A stretch of DNA of 64,000 bases from Arthrobacter sp. APC 3897 (GCF_030407495.1 NZ_JASDDG010000008.1:47182-111181), one strand, 5' to 3'. Positions 1 through 8,364 are shown, numbered from the stretch's first letter. Translations and numbers: made by a program. Notes: generated from the sequence alone by a model not told the origin.

Positions 1-1
1 C

Positions 2-511
2 ACCGAACCGCTGCTGCTGCCGGGCGAAAGCGCACGCACCGCCCGGCACGCCGAACGGGCGGCCGAAATGCTCCGGGCCGTTGATCTGCCGCCCGAGGCG
101 CTGGACCGCTTTCCGCACCAGTTCTCCGGCGGGCAGCGGCAGCGGATTTCCATCGCCAGGGCGCTGATCGGTGAGCCGCGCATCCTGGTGGCGGACGAGC
201 CGGTGAGCGCCCTGGACGTTTCAGTGCGGGCCCAGGTCCTGAACCTGCTCTCGGACCTGGTGGACCGTTACAACCTGACCCTGGTTTTCGTGTCCCATGA
301 CCTGGGCGTGGTCCGGCATCTTTGCGACAACGTGGTGGTCATGAACCAGGGGCTCATTGTGGAGAGCGGCCCCACGGAACAGATATACGAGGACCCGCAG
401 CACGGATATACCCGGACGCTGGTTGCATCGTCGATGTCGCTGCGGTCCGAAATGGCCGGGCGGGCGATGGACAGCAGGGAAGAAGTCACCAGTCAGGGAG
501 AGGGACAATGA
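2..511 (+). CDS. Peptide/nickel-type ABC transporter ATP-binding protein, C-terminal part (5' cut by window edge)
   Basis: The reading frame is open from base 2, so only the C-terminal half is present. It shows the ABC signature FSGGQRQRISIARAL, the Walker B segment ILVADEPVSALD and the H-loop VFVSHDLGVV; Walker A lies outside the window. The C-terminus with GPTEQIYEDPQHGYTRTL is typical of the OppD/OppF/DppF family, the cytoplasmic ATPases that drive uptake of peptides or similar small solutes. The stop overlaps the start of the amidase gene by ATGA, so the two are translationally coupled. That suggests the transporter imports an amide or peptide-like substrate which the amidase hydrolyses (inference). 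Permease genes would be expected to the left. Confidence 0.93.
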   Translation, partial: TEPLLLPGESARTARHAERAAEMLRAVDLPPEALDRFPHQFSGGQRQRISIARALIGEPRILVADEPVSALDVSVRAQVLNLLSDLVDRYNLTLVFVSHDLGVVRHLCDNVVVMNQGLIVESGPTEQIYEDPQHGYTRTLVASSMSLRSEMAGRAMDSREEVTSQGEGQ

Positions 512-1950
512 CCGAGACGGCCAATGAATCACCGCAGCAGGAGAGCACCCCGCGGGGCCGGGGACTCCATGATCTCTCCGCCGCCAAGCTCAGCAGCGCC
601 TATGCCGCCGGCACCCTGACTCCCGTTGAGGTGGCAGAAGCGGTCCTGGAGCGGATCCTGGAGCGGGAGCCGGAGCTGAACGCGTTTTACCGCTGTGATC
701 CGCAGGATGTCCTGCGCCAGGCACGGGACAGCGCCGAACGGTGGCGGACGGGTGCTCCCCGCAGCGCGTACGACGGCGTGCCCTGCACCCTCAAGGAAAA
801 CATTTCCCGGGCCGGGATCCCCAAGCCGTCCGGCACCGCCCTGCCCAATCCGCCGGTGCCGGCTGCGAATGCACCCGTCACGGACAGGCTCCTGGAAGCG
901 GGAGTGGTGATCCTTGGTTCCACCACCATGCCGGACTGGGGCATGCTCTCCTCCGGCGTCTCCAGCCTGCACGGGGTGTCCCGCAGCGCCTGGAACCCGG
1001 CCTGGACCACGGGCGGGTCCAGTGCAGGTGCCGGCAGCGCGGCGGCCGCCGGATACGGCCCGCTGCACGTGGGCACCGACATTGGCGGATCCATTCGCCT
1101 GCCCGGAACCTGGCAGGGACTGGCCACGCTGAAGCCCAGCGCCGGACTGATCCCGCTCGATGCGCCCTACACCGGCCGGGCAGCCGGCCCCCTGGCCCGC
1201 ACGGTGGCGGACGCCGCCGTCCTGATGGAACTGGTGGCGCGGCCGGACCCCCGGGATTACAGCACCAGGCCGTTCCCGCCCCAGCGGTGGAGCGCCGAGC
1301 CGGCGGATCCGGCGCCGCTGCGCGTTGCGCTCCAGCTGGACGCCGGCTGCGGACAGGCGCCCGATCCTGAAGTGCTGGCAGCCGTGCAGGCGGCAGCCGC
1401 CCTGTTTGAACAGGCCGGAGCCGTGGTGGAACCGCTGGCACCGTTCATCGACGAGGACATGCTGCGCGGTCTGGACGACTTCTGGCGCACCCGCTCCTAC
1501 GCGGATCTGGAGGAACTGGCACCCGGGCACCGGGAAATGGTGCTGGACTACATTGTCCGCTGGTGCTCCCGCGGCGCGGACGTTTCGGGCAGCCAGACCA
1601 TCCGCAATTTCCACAGCATCGCGCGGATGCAGCAGGCGACGGCGCTCGCCGTCGCGCCGTACGACGTCGTCCTCTCGCCGGTGGCCCCCATGGCCGCGTT
1701 CCCGGCCGAACAGCCCATGCCCGTGCCCGACCCGGAGCGGACCATGGCCCACATCGGGTTCACCGTGCCGTACAACATGTCCGGGCACCCGGCTGCCACC
1801 GTGAACTGCGGATTCACCTCTGACGGCAGGCCCGTTGGCCTGCAGCTGGCCGGAGCGGTGGGCAGCGATGCGAAGCTGCTGCGCGTGGCGGCCTGGTATG
1901 AAGCGGCGCGGCCGGAGTCTGCAGCGCCGGACTGGACGGCGCTGGCCTGA
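508..1950 (+). CDS. Amidase (amidase signature family)
   Basis: A 480-aa amidohydrolase of the amidase signature family, which hydrolyses amides to acid plus ammonia with a Ser-cisSer-Lys triad. The triad is visible: Lys96 in CTLKEN, Ser171 in the GGSSAGAGS loop and nucleophile Ser195 in GTDIGGSIRLP. The spacings (75 and 24 residues) match those of fatty acid amide hydrolase. No signal peptide, so it is cytoplasmic. The start at 508 overlaps the ABC ATPase stop and follows a GGGAGAGGGA ribosome site. Substrate cannot be read from sequence; coupling to a peptide-type importer suggests an imported amide. GatA of the tRNA amidotransferase is unlikely because no gatC or gatB is adjacent. Confidence 0.93.
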   Translation: MTETANESPQQESTPRGRGLHDLSAAKLSSAYAAGTLTPVEVAEAVLERILEREPELNAFYRCDPQDVLRQARDSAERWRTGAPRSAYDGVPCTLKENISRAGIPKPSGTALPNPPVPAANAPVTDRLLEAGVVILGSTTMPDWGMLSSGVSSLHGVSRSAWNPAWTTGGSSAGAGSAAAAGYGPLHVGTDIGGSIRLPGTWQGLATLKPSAGLIPLDAPYTGRAAGPLARTVADAAVLMELVARPDPRDYSTRPFPPQRWSAEPADPAPLRVALQLDAGCGQAPDPEVLAAVQAAAALFEQAGAVVEPLAPFIDEDMLRGLDDFWRTRSYADLEELAPGHREMVLDYIVRWCSRGADVSGSQTIRNFHSIARMQQATALAVAPYDVVLSPVAPMAAFPAEQPMPVPDPERTMAHIGFTVPYNMSGHPAATVNCGFTSDGRPVGLQLAGAVGSDAKLLRVAAWYEAARPESAAPDWTALA

Positions 1951-2023
1951 AACGGGCCGGGCCCTGTTCCGGCGCCGGCCTGATTCGCGAATCGGTCTGA
2001 GCCGGCCTAATTCGAAACCGAAC

Positions 2024-2797
2024 TCAGGCCGGCGGATCGAACCGGCCGTCGACGGCGGTCCAGCCGCCGTCGACCGTCAGCACCGACCCCGTGACAAAGG
2101 TGGAGGCGTCCGACGCCAGATACACCACGGCGCCGGCCAGTTCTTCCGGCCGGGACCAGCGGCCCAGGGCGCTTTTCGCCGCGTAGGCTCCGTACCACTC
2201 CGGATTGTCCTTGATCTGTGCGGTCAGCGGCGTCTCCACCACACCCGGAGCGATGACGTTGACGCGGACACCCGCGGGGCCAAATTCAGCCGCGGCGGTG
2301 CGGGCCAGCTGGACCAGCCCGGCCTTGCTGGCTGCATAGACGCTCTGCCCGGGCTCCACCACCGAGGCACGGATCGAGGAAAATCCGATGATGCTCCCGC
2401 CCCCGTTCGCCGCCATCCGCGGGGCGAAGGCCTGCAGCAGTGTGAAGGAAGCACGCAGGTTAAGGTTCATCACCCGGTCGAATTCCTCCAGCGTGTAATC
2501 GGCCATCCGTTTGCGGACATTCGTGGCTGCCGTAAACACCAGGGCGGCGCAGTCTGCGTACCGTTCCGCGGCCGCCTGCACAGCGTTGGGGTCCAGCACA
2601 TCAAGCACCGCCGGTTCCCCGGCGGCGCCGATCAGGTCCGCCGTCTCCGCCGCCGAAACCCCGTCCCGGTCCGCACACACCACCGTGGCGCCGTGGGCCG
2701 CCAGGGCCAGGGCTGACTCCCGGCCAATTCCGCTGCCGGCTCCCACCACCAGCACGCGCCGGCCGGCCAAATCGAACAGTTCCGAGTAGTTCGCCAT
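2024..2797 (-). CDS. Short-chain dehydrogenase/reductase (SDR)
   Basis: A 257-aa classical SDR. The Rossmann nucleotide motif GAGSGIG spans residues 19-25, the catalytic serines are at 140-141, and YAASK gives Tyr154 and Lys158. The Asp in CADRDG after the second strand suggests an NAD(H) preference. It ends with the usual family tail SVLTVDGGWTA. It lies 42 bp downstream of the aldehyde dehydrogenase gene on the same strand, so the two probably form an operon in which an alcohol is oxidised to an aldehyde (SDR) and then to an acid (ALDH). The actual substrate is not readable. AGGA about five bases before the ATG serves as ribosome site. Confidence 0.9.
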   Translation of the reverse strand: MANYSELFDLAGRRVLVVGAGSGIGRESALALAAHGATVVCADRDGVSAAETADLIGAAGEPAVLDVLDPNAVQAAAERYADCAALVFTAATNVRKRMADYTLEEFDRVMNLNLRASFTLLQAFAPRMAANGGGSIIGFSSIRASVVEPGQSVYAASKAGLVQLARTAAAEFGPAGVRVNVIAPGVVETPLTAQIKDNPEWYGAYAAKSALGRWSRPEELAGAVVYLASDASTFVTGSVLTVDGGWTAVDGRFDPPA

Positions 2798-2839
2798 CAG
2801 GGTCCTATCGCTGGAGGGAAGGAGAATGTGCGGACAGGG

Positions 2840-4294
2840 TCAGGGGCGGATCATGGCCATGCGGGTAACGGTAAACTCCTCAATGGCGAACCGCGGCCCC
2901 TCCCGGCCGATCCCCGAGTCCTTGACCCCGCCGTACGGCATGATGTCCGAGCGGAACCCGGGGATTTCATTGACCACCACACCGCCGACGTTGAGCTGCT
3001 CAATAGCCTGGAACGCGTGCCGAAGCGATGCGGTGTACACCGCGGCCTGCAGGCCGTACCGGGAATCATTCACCGCCGCGATCGCGCCGGCCATCCCGGA
3101 AACGCGTTCCAGGCACACCACCGGCCCGAAGATTTCCTCGCTCCACACACTGCAGTCACGCGGCACGTCAGCCAGGACAGTGGGGGAGATGCTCCGGCCT
3201 TCGGCGCCGCCGCCGGCAACCAGCCGGGCCCCCGCGGACACCGCCTCCCTGATCCAGTCCAGCACCCGCTCAGCGGCAGCGGTGTTGATGAGCGGCGCCA
3301 GGCGGGTGGCTTCGTCGCGGGGATCACCCACCACCACTTCGGGCAACCGTTCGAGGAGCCGCCGTTCAAATTCGTCAGCAATGGACCCGGCCAGGACCAC
3401 GCGCTGGACCGAAATGCAGGCCTGCCCGTTGGCGTAGAAACCGCCGCGGATGACGGCGTCCACCGCATCCTCCAGGACGGCGTCTTCGGCAACGATCAGC
3501 CCGGTGTTGGACCCCAGTTCCAGGACCGTCTTCCGCGGCGCTGCTGCCTTCGCGATCCGGTGGCCAACGGCTGCGGAACCGGTAAAGGAGACGACGGCGA
3601 CCCTTGGATCCTCCACCAGCGCCGCACCGACGTCGGGCCCTCCGGTGACCAGCTGGACCGCGGCCGGCGTCACGCCGTGCCGGTGGAGGACTGTCCGGAT
3701 GAGATGGACGGCCCAGAGCGTGGTGAGCGGGGTGTCGGGGGACGGCTTGATGATGACGGGGCAGCCGGCGGCGATCGCCGGGGCCAGCTTGTGGCTGGCC
3801 AGCAGCAGCGGGTAGTTGAAGCCGGCAATGCCGACGACGACGCCGGCCGGCCGCCGGGTGAAGTACCCGAGCATCCCCTCGCCCTGGGGCTGCAGATCCA
3901 GCGGAACGGTTTCTCCGTGGATGCGTGCCGTCTCCTCCGCAGCGGCAGACCACGTGGCAAGGGTGCGCTGGACTTCCGTGCGGCAGTCCACCAGCGGCTT
4001 GCCGGTCTCCAGAACCAGCAGGTCGGCCATCGCCGTTGCTTCCCGGGAGAGCGCGGCATGGATATCCATCAGGAGCGTCCGCCGCGTTCCGGTGCTGAGC
4101 CCGGCTGTCACCGCGAAGGCTGCGGCTGCTTCATCCAGAGCCCGCTCTGCATGTTCCACCGAGGCCACCGGCGCCGAAGCCACCTCAGCGCCGTCGTAGG
4201 GGAAGGAGATCACCGAAGTGTCCGGGCACGCGGCCCACTCATGGACTCCGGCTCCCAGAGGAAGTCCGTCGGGGTAGGGCGGCGCAAATCTCAC
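2840..4294 (-). CDS. Aldehyde dehydrogenase family protein
   Basis: NAD(P)-dependent oxidation of an aldehyde to a carboxylate. With a GTG start at 4294 the protein has 484 aa. Family residues: Asn160 in GFNYP, Lys183 in IIKPSPD, the FTGSAAVG turn, general base Glu259 in LELGSN and nucleophile Cys293 in NGQACIS. The C-terminus GIGREGPRFAIEEFT resembles the lactaldehyde / phosphonoacetaldehyde / GapN-like branch. I prefer 4294 because GGGAG sits five bases upstream; an upstream TTG at 4333 has only a weak site. It is first gene of an ALDH-SDR operon with a promoter and a palindromic operator 55-105 bp upstream. Substrate unknown. Confidence 0.91.
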   Translation of the reverse strand: MRFAPPYPDGLPLGAGVHEWAACPDTSVISFPYDGAEVASAPVASVEHAERALDEAAAAFAVTAGLSTGTRRTLLMDIHAALSREATAMADLLVLETGKPLVDCRTEVQRTLATWSAAAEETARIHGETVPLDLQPQGEGMLGYFTRRPAGVVVGIAGFNYPLLLASHKLAPAIAAGCPVIIKPSPDTPLTTLWAVHLIRTVLHRHGVTPAAVQLVTGGPDVGAALVEDPRVAVVSFTGSAAVGHRIAKAAAPRKTVLELGSNTGLIVAEDAVLEDAVDAVIRGGFYANGQACISVQRVVLAGSIADEFERRLLERLPEVVVGDPRDEATRLAPLINTAAAERVLDWIREAVSAGARLVAGGGAEGRSISPTVLADVPRDCSVWSEEIFGPVVCLERVSGMAGAIAAVNDSRYGLQAAVYTASLRHAFQAIEQLNVGGVVVNEIPGFRSDIMPYGGVKDSGIGREGPRFAIEEFTVTRMAMIRP

Positions 4295-4347
4295 GATGGC
4301 TCCCGTGCGTGGGGGACTTTGCGGACAATCCAAGCGGTTCCAAGCTA

Positions 4348-4362
4348 ACTGGTCAGGCCAGT
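4348..4362. promoter_or_regulatory. Putative GntR/FadR-type operator ahead of ALDH-SDR operon
   Basis: ACTGGTCAGGCCAGT is a palindrome with perfect 5-bp arms (ACTGG/CCAGT) and resembles the TGGTC-type operators of FadR/GntR-family repressors. It falls on the expected transcription start of the minus-strand promoter at 4369-4397, which is where a repressor would act. No GntR gene lies in the window. Confidence 0.55.
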
Positions 4363-4368
4363 ACAGTG

Positions 4369-4397
4369 ACGGTATCGGCCCGGAGGTCAGGGGTCAA
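4369..4397 (-). promoter_or_regulatory. Promoter for ALDH-SDR operon
   Basis: On the minus strand: -35 TTGACC (4392-4397), 17-bp spacer, -10 TACCGT (4369-4374, a TANNNT box). Predicted transcription start is near 4362, inside the palindromic operator and roughly 70 bases before the GTG start. Confidence 0.55.
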
Positions 4398-4448
4398 CGG
4401 TTTGATAGGTTGTTCGACTACTGACCTGCGCATAGACGGAAGGACGTT

Positions 4449-4601
4449 ATGTCACCCGAAGCAGCACTTCTTGTCATATCCGCCGCGACAGTCATCTTCC
4501 TCGGGGTGGTGGTGGTTCTCGTGCGCCGGTTCAACAAATCCAATACCGAAAAGTACCCGCCGGCAACCAAGGGAAAGTGGTTTGAGATCCGGCGCCGGTA
4601 G
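4449..4601 (+). CDS. Small single-pass membrane protein (50 aa)
   Basis: MSPEAALLVISAATVIFLGV begins a 50-aa protein with one hydrophobic helix at about residues 6-25, then basic residues (VRRFNKS), predicting an N-out, C-in membrane anchor with a short cytoplasmic tail ending KWFEIRRR. A good GGAAGGA ribosome site lies five bases before the ATG, and codon choice is the GC-rich pattern of its neighbours. It stands alone between the ALDH promoter and telA, with 235 bp to telA. I do not recognise a family; the function is unknown. Confidence 0.7.
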   Translation: MSPEAALLVISAATVIFLGVVVVLVRRFNKSNTEKYPPATKGKWFEIRRR

Positions 4602-4770
4602 CCGGCTGGAGCCCGGGTTGTGAAGCACCCGGTGGGCCGGTACTTACTCTTGAAATTCCCGGGATTTCCGGAACAATTCGGTTCAATCGCTGCAATGCGC
4701 ATGGCGGGGAATGCCGGATTCCCTGATCATCCCGGACGTCGGGAGCAGCAAAAAACCCTGCCAACGCAAA

Positions 4771-4802
4771 ATAAAGGCAGCACCGCATAAAGGCAGCACC
4801 GC
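4771..4802. repeat. 16-bp tandem direct repeat upstream of telA
   Basis: Two perfect copies of ATAAAGGCAGCACCGC (4771-4786 and 4787-4802) stand head to tail, immediately followed by the -10-like TAGACT. They occupy the position of the -35 region, so they may be an activator or repressor site pair, or a recent slippage duplication. Confidence 0.75.
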
Positions 4803-4808
4803 TAGACT
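4803..4808 (+). promoter_or_regulatory. Putative -10 element for telA operon
   Basis: TAGACT fits the actinobacterial -10 consensus TANNNT and lies 28 bp before the telA start codon, directly after the 16-bp tandem repeat. No convincing -35 hexamer is seen, compatible with activator-dependent transcription. Confidence 0.45.
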
Positions 4809-4836
4809 GCAATTCTTCCGTAACCCAAGGAGCAAC

Positions 4837-6063
4837 ATGTCTAATCCGCTCGACCTCAGCAATGGCCAGCACACAGAGGCGGACAGCCCTCTGGTATTGG
4901 AGCCGCCAAAGCCCGTGATTGAGGTGACGGTTCACCGTCCGGAGAAGGTTGGCGGCATGATTCTCGTTGATGCCGAGGCCCAGGAAAAGCACGCCGCAAC
5001 CGCCAGGAGTTTCCTGGATGACCTGCTGGCTACCCCGCTGCAGAGTCCTGAATTCCAGATGAAGCTGGCGCAGCTGACCCGTCTGGGTGAAGGCACCATG
5101 CAGCAGGCCGGCACTGTGTCCAACCGCATGCTGAAAAGGCCGGCAGCGGCGCTCGCCGCCACCGGCGATGACCCCGCCTCGCGGACGGGAAAAAACATCG
5201 TGGAACTGCGGCAGATCGTCACGGAGCTGGACCCGAAGCGGCATGATCTGACCGGAACGAAGCGCATCCTGAGGTTCCTCCCCGGGGGCAGCGCCATCCA
5301 GCGGTACTTCCTGAAGTATGAGTCCGCCCAGGCGCAGCTCAATGCCATCACCAAAGCACTCAAGGGCGGTCAGGATGACCTGCGGCAGGACAACGCGGCC
5401 ATCCAGACAGAGCGTGACGCTCTCTGGGAAGCAATGGGCCAGCTCGCGAATTATGCCGTGCTCGCGAACCATCTGGGAGATGGTCTAGAGCAGCGCATCG
5501 CGGACCTTCGAAACCAGGGCAAAACGGATGATGCCGGCACGCTGGAAGCTGATGCTCTCTTCTACGTGCGGCAGCGCCATCAGGATCTCTTGACTCAGAT
5601 GGCAGTATCCATCCAGGGTTATCTGGCTCTCGACGTGGTCCGGAAGAACAATTCGGAGCTGATCAAGGGCGTGGACCGGGCGCTCGGGACTACCCTGGCG
5701 GCTTTGCGGGTTGCTGTGATTGTTGCCCAGGCACTGGCGCAGCAAAAGATTGTGCTGGCCCAGATTGATGCCCTCAACTCCACCACGGCAGACATGATTG
5801 TCTCCACATCAGAGCTCCTTCGTTCCCAGGGCACCGCCATTCATCAGAATGCGTCCAAGGCGACCCTTGACCCCGCCAAGCTGCAGCAGGCTTTCGACAA
5901 TGTATTCCAAGCCATGGATGAGGTGGACCGGTACAGGGCAGAAGCGGCCCATTCCATGAAGCAGACAGTGCAGGTGCTTCAGGGGCAGGTCAGCCGTGCC
6001 CAGCTGCAGCTGGAACGCAGCCATGCCTCTGATGCTGCCGCCTCCAAGAGACTGAAGGGATAG
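4837..6063 (+). CDS. TelA/KlaA family toxic anion resistance protein
   Basis: A 408-aa, almost entirely alpha-helical soluble protein of the TelA (KlaA) family, linked by name to tellurite and toxic-anion resistance; the biochemical role is unsettled. Recognised by its general layout: a charged N-terminus, the RILRFLPGGSAIQRYFLKYESAQAQLNAI block at about residues 145-175, the LANYAVLANHLGDGLE segment, and the long C-terminal coiled coils through VDRYRAEAAHSMKQTVQVLQ. The start at 4837 is chosen because AAGGAG lies four bases upstream; an in-frame ATG at 4711 would read through the repeat/promoter region. Two bases separate its stop from the next gene, a membrane protein, so the pair is an operon. 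Confidence 0.9.
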   Translation: MSNPLDLSNGQHTEADSPLVLEPPKPVIEVTVHRPEKVGGMILVDAEAQEKHAATARSFLDDLLATPLQSPEFQMKLAQLTRLGEGTMQQAGTVSNRMLKRPAAALAATGDDPASRTGKNIVELRQIVTELDPKRHDLTGTKRILRFLPGGSAIQRYFLKYESAQAQLNAITKALKGGQDDLRQDNAAIQTERDALWEAMGQLANYAVLANHLGDGLEQRIADLRNQGKTDDAGTLEADALFYVRQRHQDLLTQMAVSIQGYLALDVVRKNNSELIKGVDRALGTTLAALRVAVIVAQALAQQKIVLAQIDALNSTTADMIVSTSELLRSQGTAIHQNASKATLDPAKLQQAFDNVFQAMDEVDRYRAEAAHSMKQTVQVLQGQVSRAQLQLERSHASDAAASKRLKG

Positions 6064-6065
6064 GG

Positions 6066-6929
6066 ATGTCGCGTCTCACGCTGGGCAACGTCGTCAAAGT
6101 CACCCTGGTTGTCCTGTTTTTCTATTTCGTGGTTCTTCTGGTGCTTCTGATTGGAATACGCAGGAAGAATCCGAAAATCATCCTGGAGGGGGCCGTATAT
6201 GTTGCGCTCTTCATTGCCGCCTTTTCCATTCCCGACGACAGCGGGTTGTCCACAGCGGGGGGCTTCATCGGGCTCGGAGCCATGGCCGTATCAGCAGTGC
6301 GGGGCTACATGCTGCGTGACCTGTGGCTGCACCGCCGGGACCGGGGCCGGCAGCGAGGCCTAACGGTTCAGCAGAATGGGCCCGGGCAGCCGAATTGGCC
6401 CGCGCAGCAGAATGGGCCCGGGCAACCGAATGGGACCGGGCAACCGCTCAACCAGTCATACCCGGCTGCAGCCGCGCCGGCCGCTCCGGGAGCCGGTGAC
6501 CTCTCATCCGCTTTGGCATGGGTAGCCGCGCTGGCCAGACAAAACAAGAACCAGCTTCCTGCTGATGCGTACGTGACCGTCCTGGAAACCTGTCAGACGC
6601 TGGACGCAGTTATCGACGCGGAAACGCGGCAGCCCTCGGGTGATGCCCGGTTTGAATATGAGCTGACAGCGCTGGTGCGGGAGTACCTGCCGGCCGTTCT
6701 CCGCAGCTACCTGGCCATTCCGCCCAGTATGGTGGGCGACCGGCAGTCGAACGGCAGAACCCCCAATGAGGAACTGGTTGAGCAGCTGCAGCTCCTCTCG
6801 GGACAGGCAGAGGCGCTGCATTCCAGCCGCCACAGCCACACTTCAGCCGAGCTGACGAATACGGGCAACTTTCTCAGGGAACGGTTCGGCCACCATCAGC
6901 GCGGCGGCTTCGACTTCGGCGTGGAGTAA
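6066..6929 (+). CDS. Membrane protein with helical C-terminal domain, XpaC-like partner of TelA
   Basis: A 287-aa protein with hydrophobic segments at about 10-31, 41-55 and 62-82, a low-complexity linker at about 98-130 built from repeats of QQNGPGQPN / GQPNGTGQP, and a helical C-terminal domain at about 140-285. It starts two bases after telA with GGGATAGGG as ribosome site. In Firmicutes TelA is commonly encoded beside XpaC (a family with N-terminal membrane helices and a helical C-domain); layout and context suggest an analogous partner here, but I see no diagnostic motif, so this is inference. Confidence 0.72.
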   Translation: MSRLTLGNVVKVTLVVLFFYFVVLLVLLIGIRRKNPKIILEGAVYVALFIAAFSIPDDSGLSTAGGFIGLGAMAVSAVRGYMLRDLWLHRRDRGRQRGLTVQQNGPGQPNWPAQQNGPGQPNGTGQPLNQSYPAAAAPAAPGAGDLSSALAWVAALARQNKNQLPADAYVTVLETCQTLDAVIDAETRQPSGDARFEYELTALVREYLPAVLRSYLAIPPSMVGDRQSNGRTPNEELVEQLQLLSGQAEALHSSRHSHTSAELTNTGNFLRERFGHHQRGGFDFGVE

Positions 6930-6969
6930 GGCCGGAGGCGCTGGTGGTGGCCGAACAGTAAAGCCGCCG

Positions 6970-8364
6970 TCAGCTGAAGTCGGCCTTGCGGATCAGCCCG
7001 TGCACGCCCACGGTCCGGTCCACCACCTGGGAGACGGCGAAGTCCGCGGCAGCTGAGAGGTACGCGTAGGCCACGGCACGGTCCATGCCCTTCTCCTGCT
7101 CGAGGAAGTCCAGCGCGTTGACCACGGCCCGCCGCATGGCCACGTTCAGGTCTCCGCTCACCCCGCCGCCCGCCAGCCCGTCGGGATCCGAAAGCCCGAT
7201 GGGAATCCAGGCCTCCGGTGTTTCCCCGAACGGATACCGGTGCGCAAGCTTCGGAGCATCGCCGGCGCCGGGCTTGCAGACGGTCAGCCGGAAAGTGCCG
7301 CGCAGGGAGCCCTCCATTGCGGTCAGTGCCACCTCGCCGTCACCCATGCCCATGTGCGGATCGCCTACATAGAAGAGGGCGCCGTCGGCCTTCACCGGCA
7401 GATAAAAGGTGGAGCCGGGACCCAGATGCCGGATGTCGATGTTGCCGCCGCCGAGGGTGGGCGGCACGGAGTTGGCGTCCGGATCAGTCAGGCCGCTGCT
7501 TTCAGCGAAGGCCACACCCATCATGCCCATGAACGGGCGCAGCGGAAAGCGCACCGACATGTCGCCGCTGGTCATCACGCCCTTGCCATCTTCGATCGCG
7601 GTGAACACGGAAACGTTGTGATAGTCAGACGGGATGCCTGACGCACGGTTGTCCGTGGCGGCCGGCGGCATGACTTCCTCCAGCGTGATGCCGTCCGGCG
7701 CGGCCGGGCCCTTCTGCAGTGCCAGCGATCCCTTGCCGTGCCGGCTGGACACGACGCCGTACGGCACCCGGGGCACGGCAGCGAGGGTTTCGATTTTGAG
7801 CACATCGCCGGGCTCGGCCCCCTCCACCGCAACGGGACCGGTCACCACATGCGGTCCGTCGGCGTCGAAGTTCCGCGGTGTGCGGTTGTAGCCGGCGGCA
7901 ATGTCGACGGCGTCCTGCAGCACCCCGTTCTTCTCCACGCCGTGGCTGCCGAAAAAGGTCAGCGGATCCCGTCCCTGGTCCTCCAGGATTCCCTCATGGG
8001 AGAGGGCGTCGATGGTGATGGTCTGCCCGGACTTGATCTGCGCCACCGGCGTGGCATGCACCGTGGGCACGTAGCCCCAGAGCACGTCATCGGGGGTGGA
8101 GGCGAGGTAGTGGTCGCCGGGGATGTCGCCGGTGTTCGGCTGCAGAATGCTCCCGGGCACCGCCTTCGAGGCGCCCGCGGTGCCGGCAGTGCCGGCGGCC
8201 GATGAACCGGACGGAACCGTTGGAGGAGTCTGGGCGGCATTGGCGCTGCAGCCGGTGGCTACCGCCAGTGCCCCGATCCCCGCCGCGGCTGACAGGAACT
8301 TCCTGCGGCCCAGTCCCTTGGTCAGCACCTCGGCGGCCTCGCGCCCCATCAGCATTCTGTTCAT
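6970..8364 (-). CDS. Acetamidase/formamidase family protein, Tat-exported lipoprotein
   Basis: A 464-aa member of the FmdA/AmdA family, which releases ammonia from short amides. Family blocks include FFGSHGVEKNGVLQDA, FDADGPHVVTGPVAVEGAEP and the FYVGDPHMGMGDGEVALTA segment. The N-terminus is unusual: GRRKFLSAAAG (residues 19-29) is a twin-arginine motif, followed by a hydrophobic stretch and the lipobox AVATGCS with Cys39, predicting Tat export and lipid anchoring outside the cell. Most family members are cytoplasmic. The ATG at 8364 is supported by a perfect AGGAGG seven bases upstream; an upstream extension to 8598 is rejected. It stands alone, tail to tail with the XpaC-like gene. An extracellular role in amide nitrogen scavenging is inference. 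Confidence 0.88.
   Translation of the reverse strand: MNRMLMGREAAEVLTKGLGRRKFLSAAAGIGALAVATGCSANAAQTPPTVPSGSSAAGTAGTAGASKAVPGSILQPNTGDIPGDHYLASTPDDVLWGYVPTVHATPVAQIKSGQTITIDALSHEGILEDQGRDPLTFFGSHGVEKNGVLQDAVDIAAGYNRTPRNFDADGPHVVTGPVAVEGAEPGDVLKIETLAAVPRVPYGVVSSRHGKGSLALQKGPAAPDGITLEEVMPPAATDNRASGIPSDYHNVSVFTAIEDGKGVMTSGDMSVRFPLRPFMGMMGVAFAESSGLTDPDANSVPPTLGGGNIDIRHLGPGSTFYLPVKADGALFYVGDPHMGMGDGEVALTAMEGSLRGTFRLTVCKPGAGDAPKLAHRYPFGETPEAWIPIGLSDPDGLAGGGVSGDLNVAMRRAVVNALDFLEQEKGMDRAVAYAYLSAAADFAVSQVVDRTVGVHGLIRKADFS

Noticed and set aside
322..507. Upstream in-frame extension of the amidase
   Set aside because: Overlaps the ABC ATPase in another frame; the ATG at 508 has a good ribosome site and ATGA coupling.
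2001..2033. GCCGGCCT/AGGCCGGC hairpin between amidase and SDR
   Set aside because: Only 8-bp arms, a 17-base loop, overlap with the SDR stop and no T-tract; common by chance in GC-rich DNA.
2828..4348. 506-codon plus-strand frame opposite the aldehyde dehydrogenase gene
   Set aside because: Same GC-bias artefact; low-complexity product and no ribosome site, while the opposite strand encodes all ALDH motifs.
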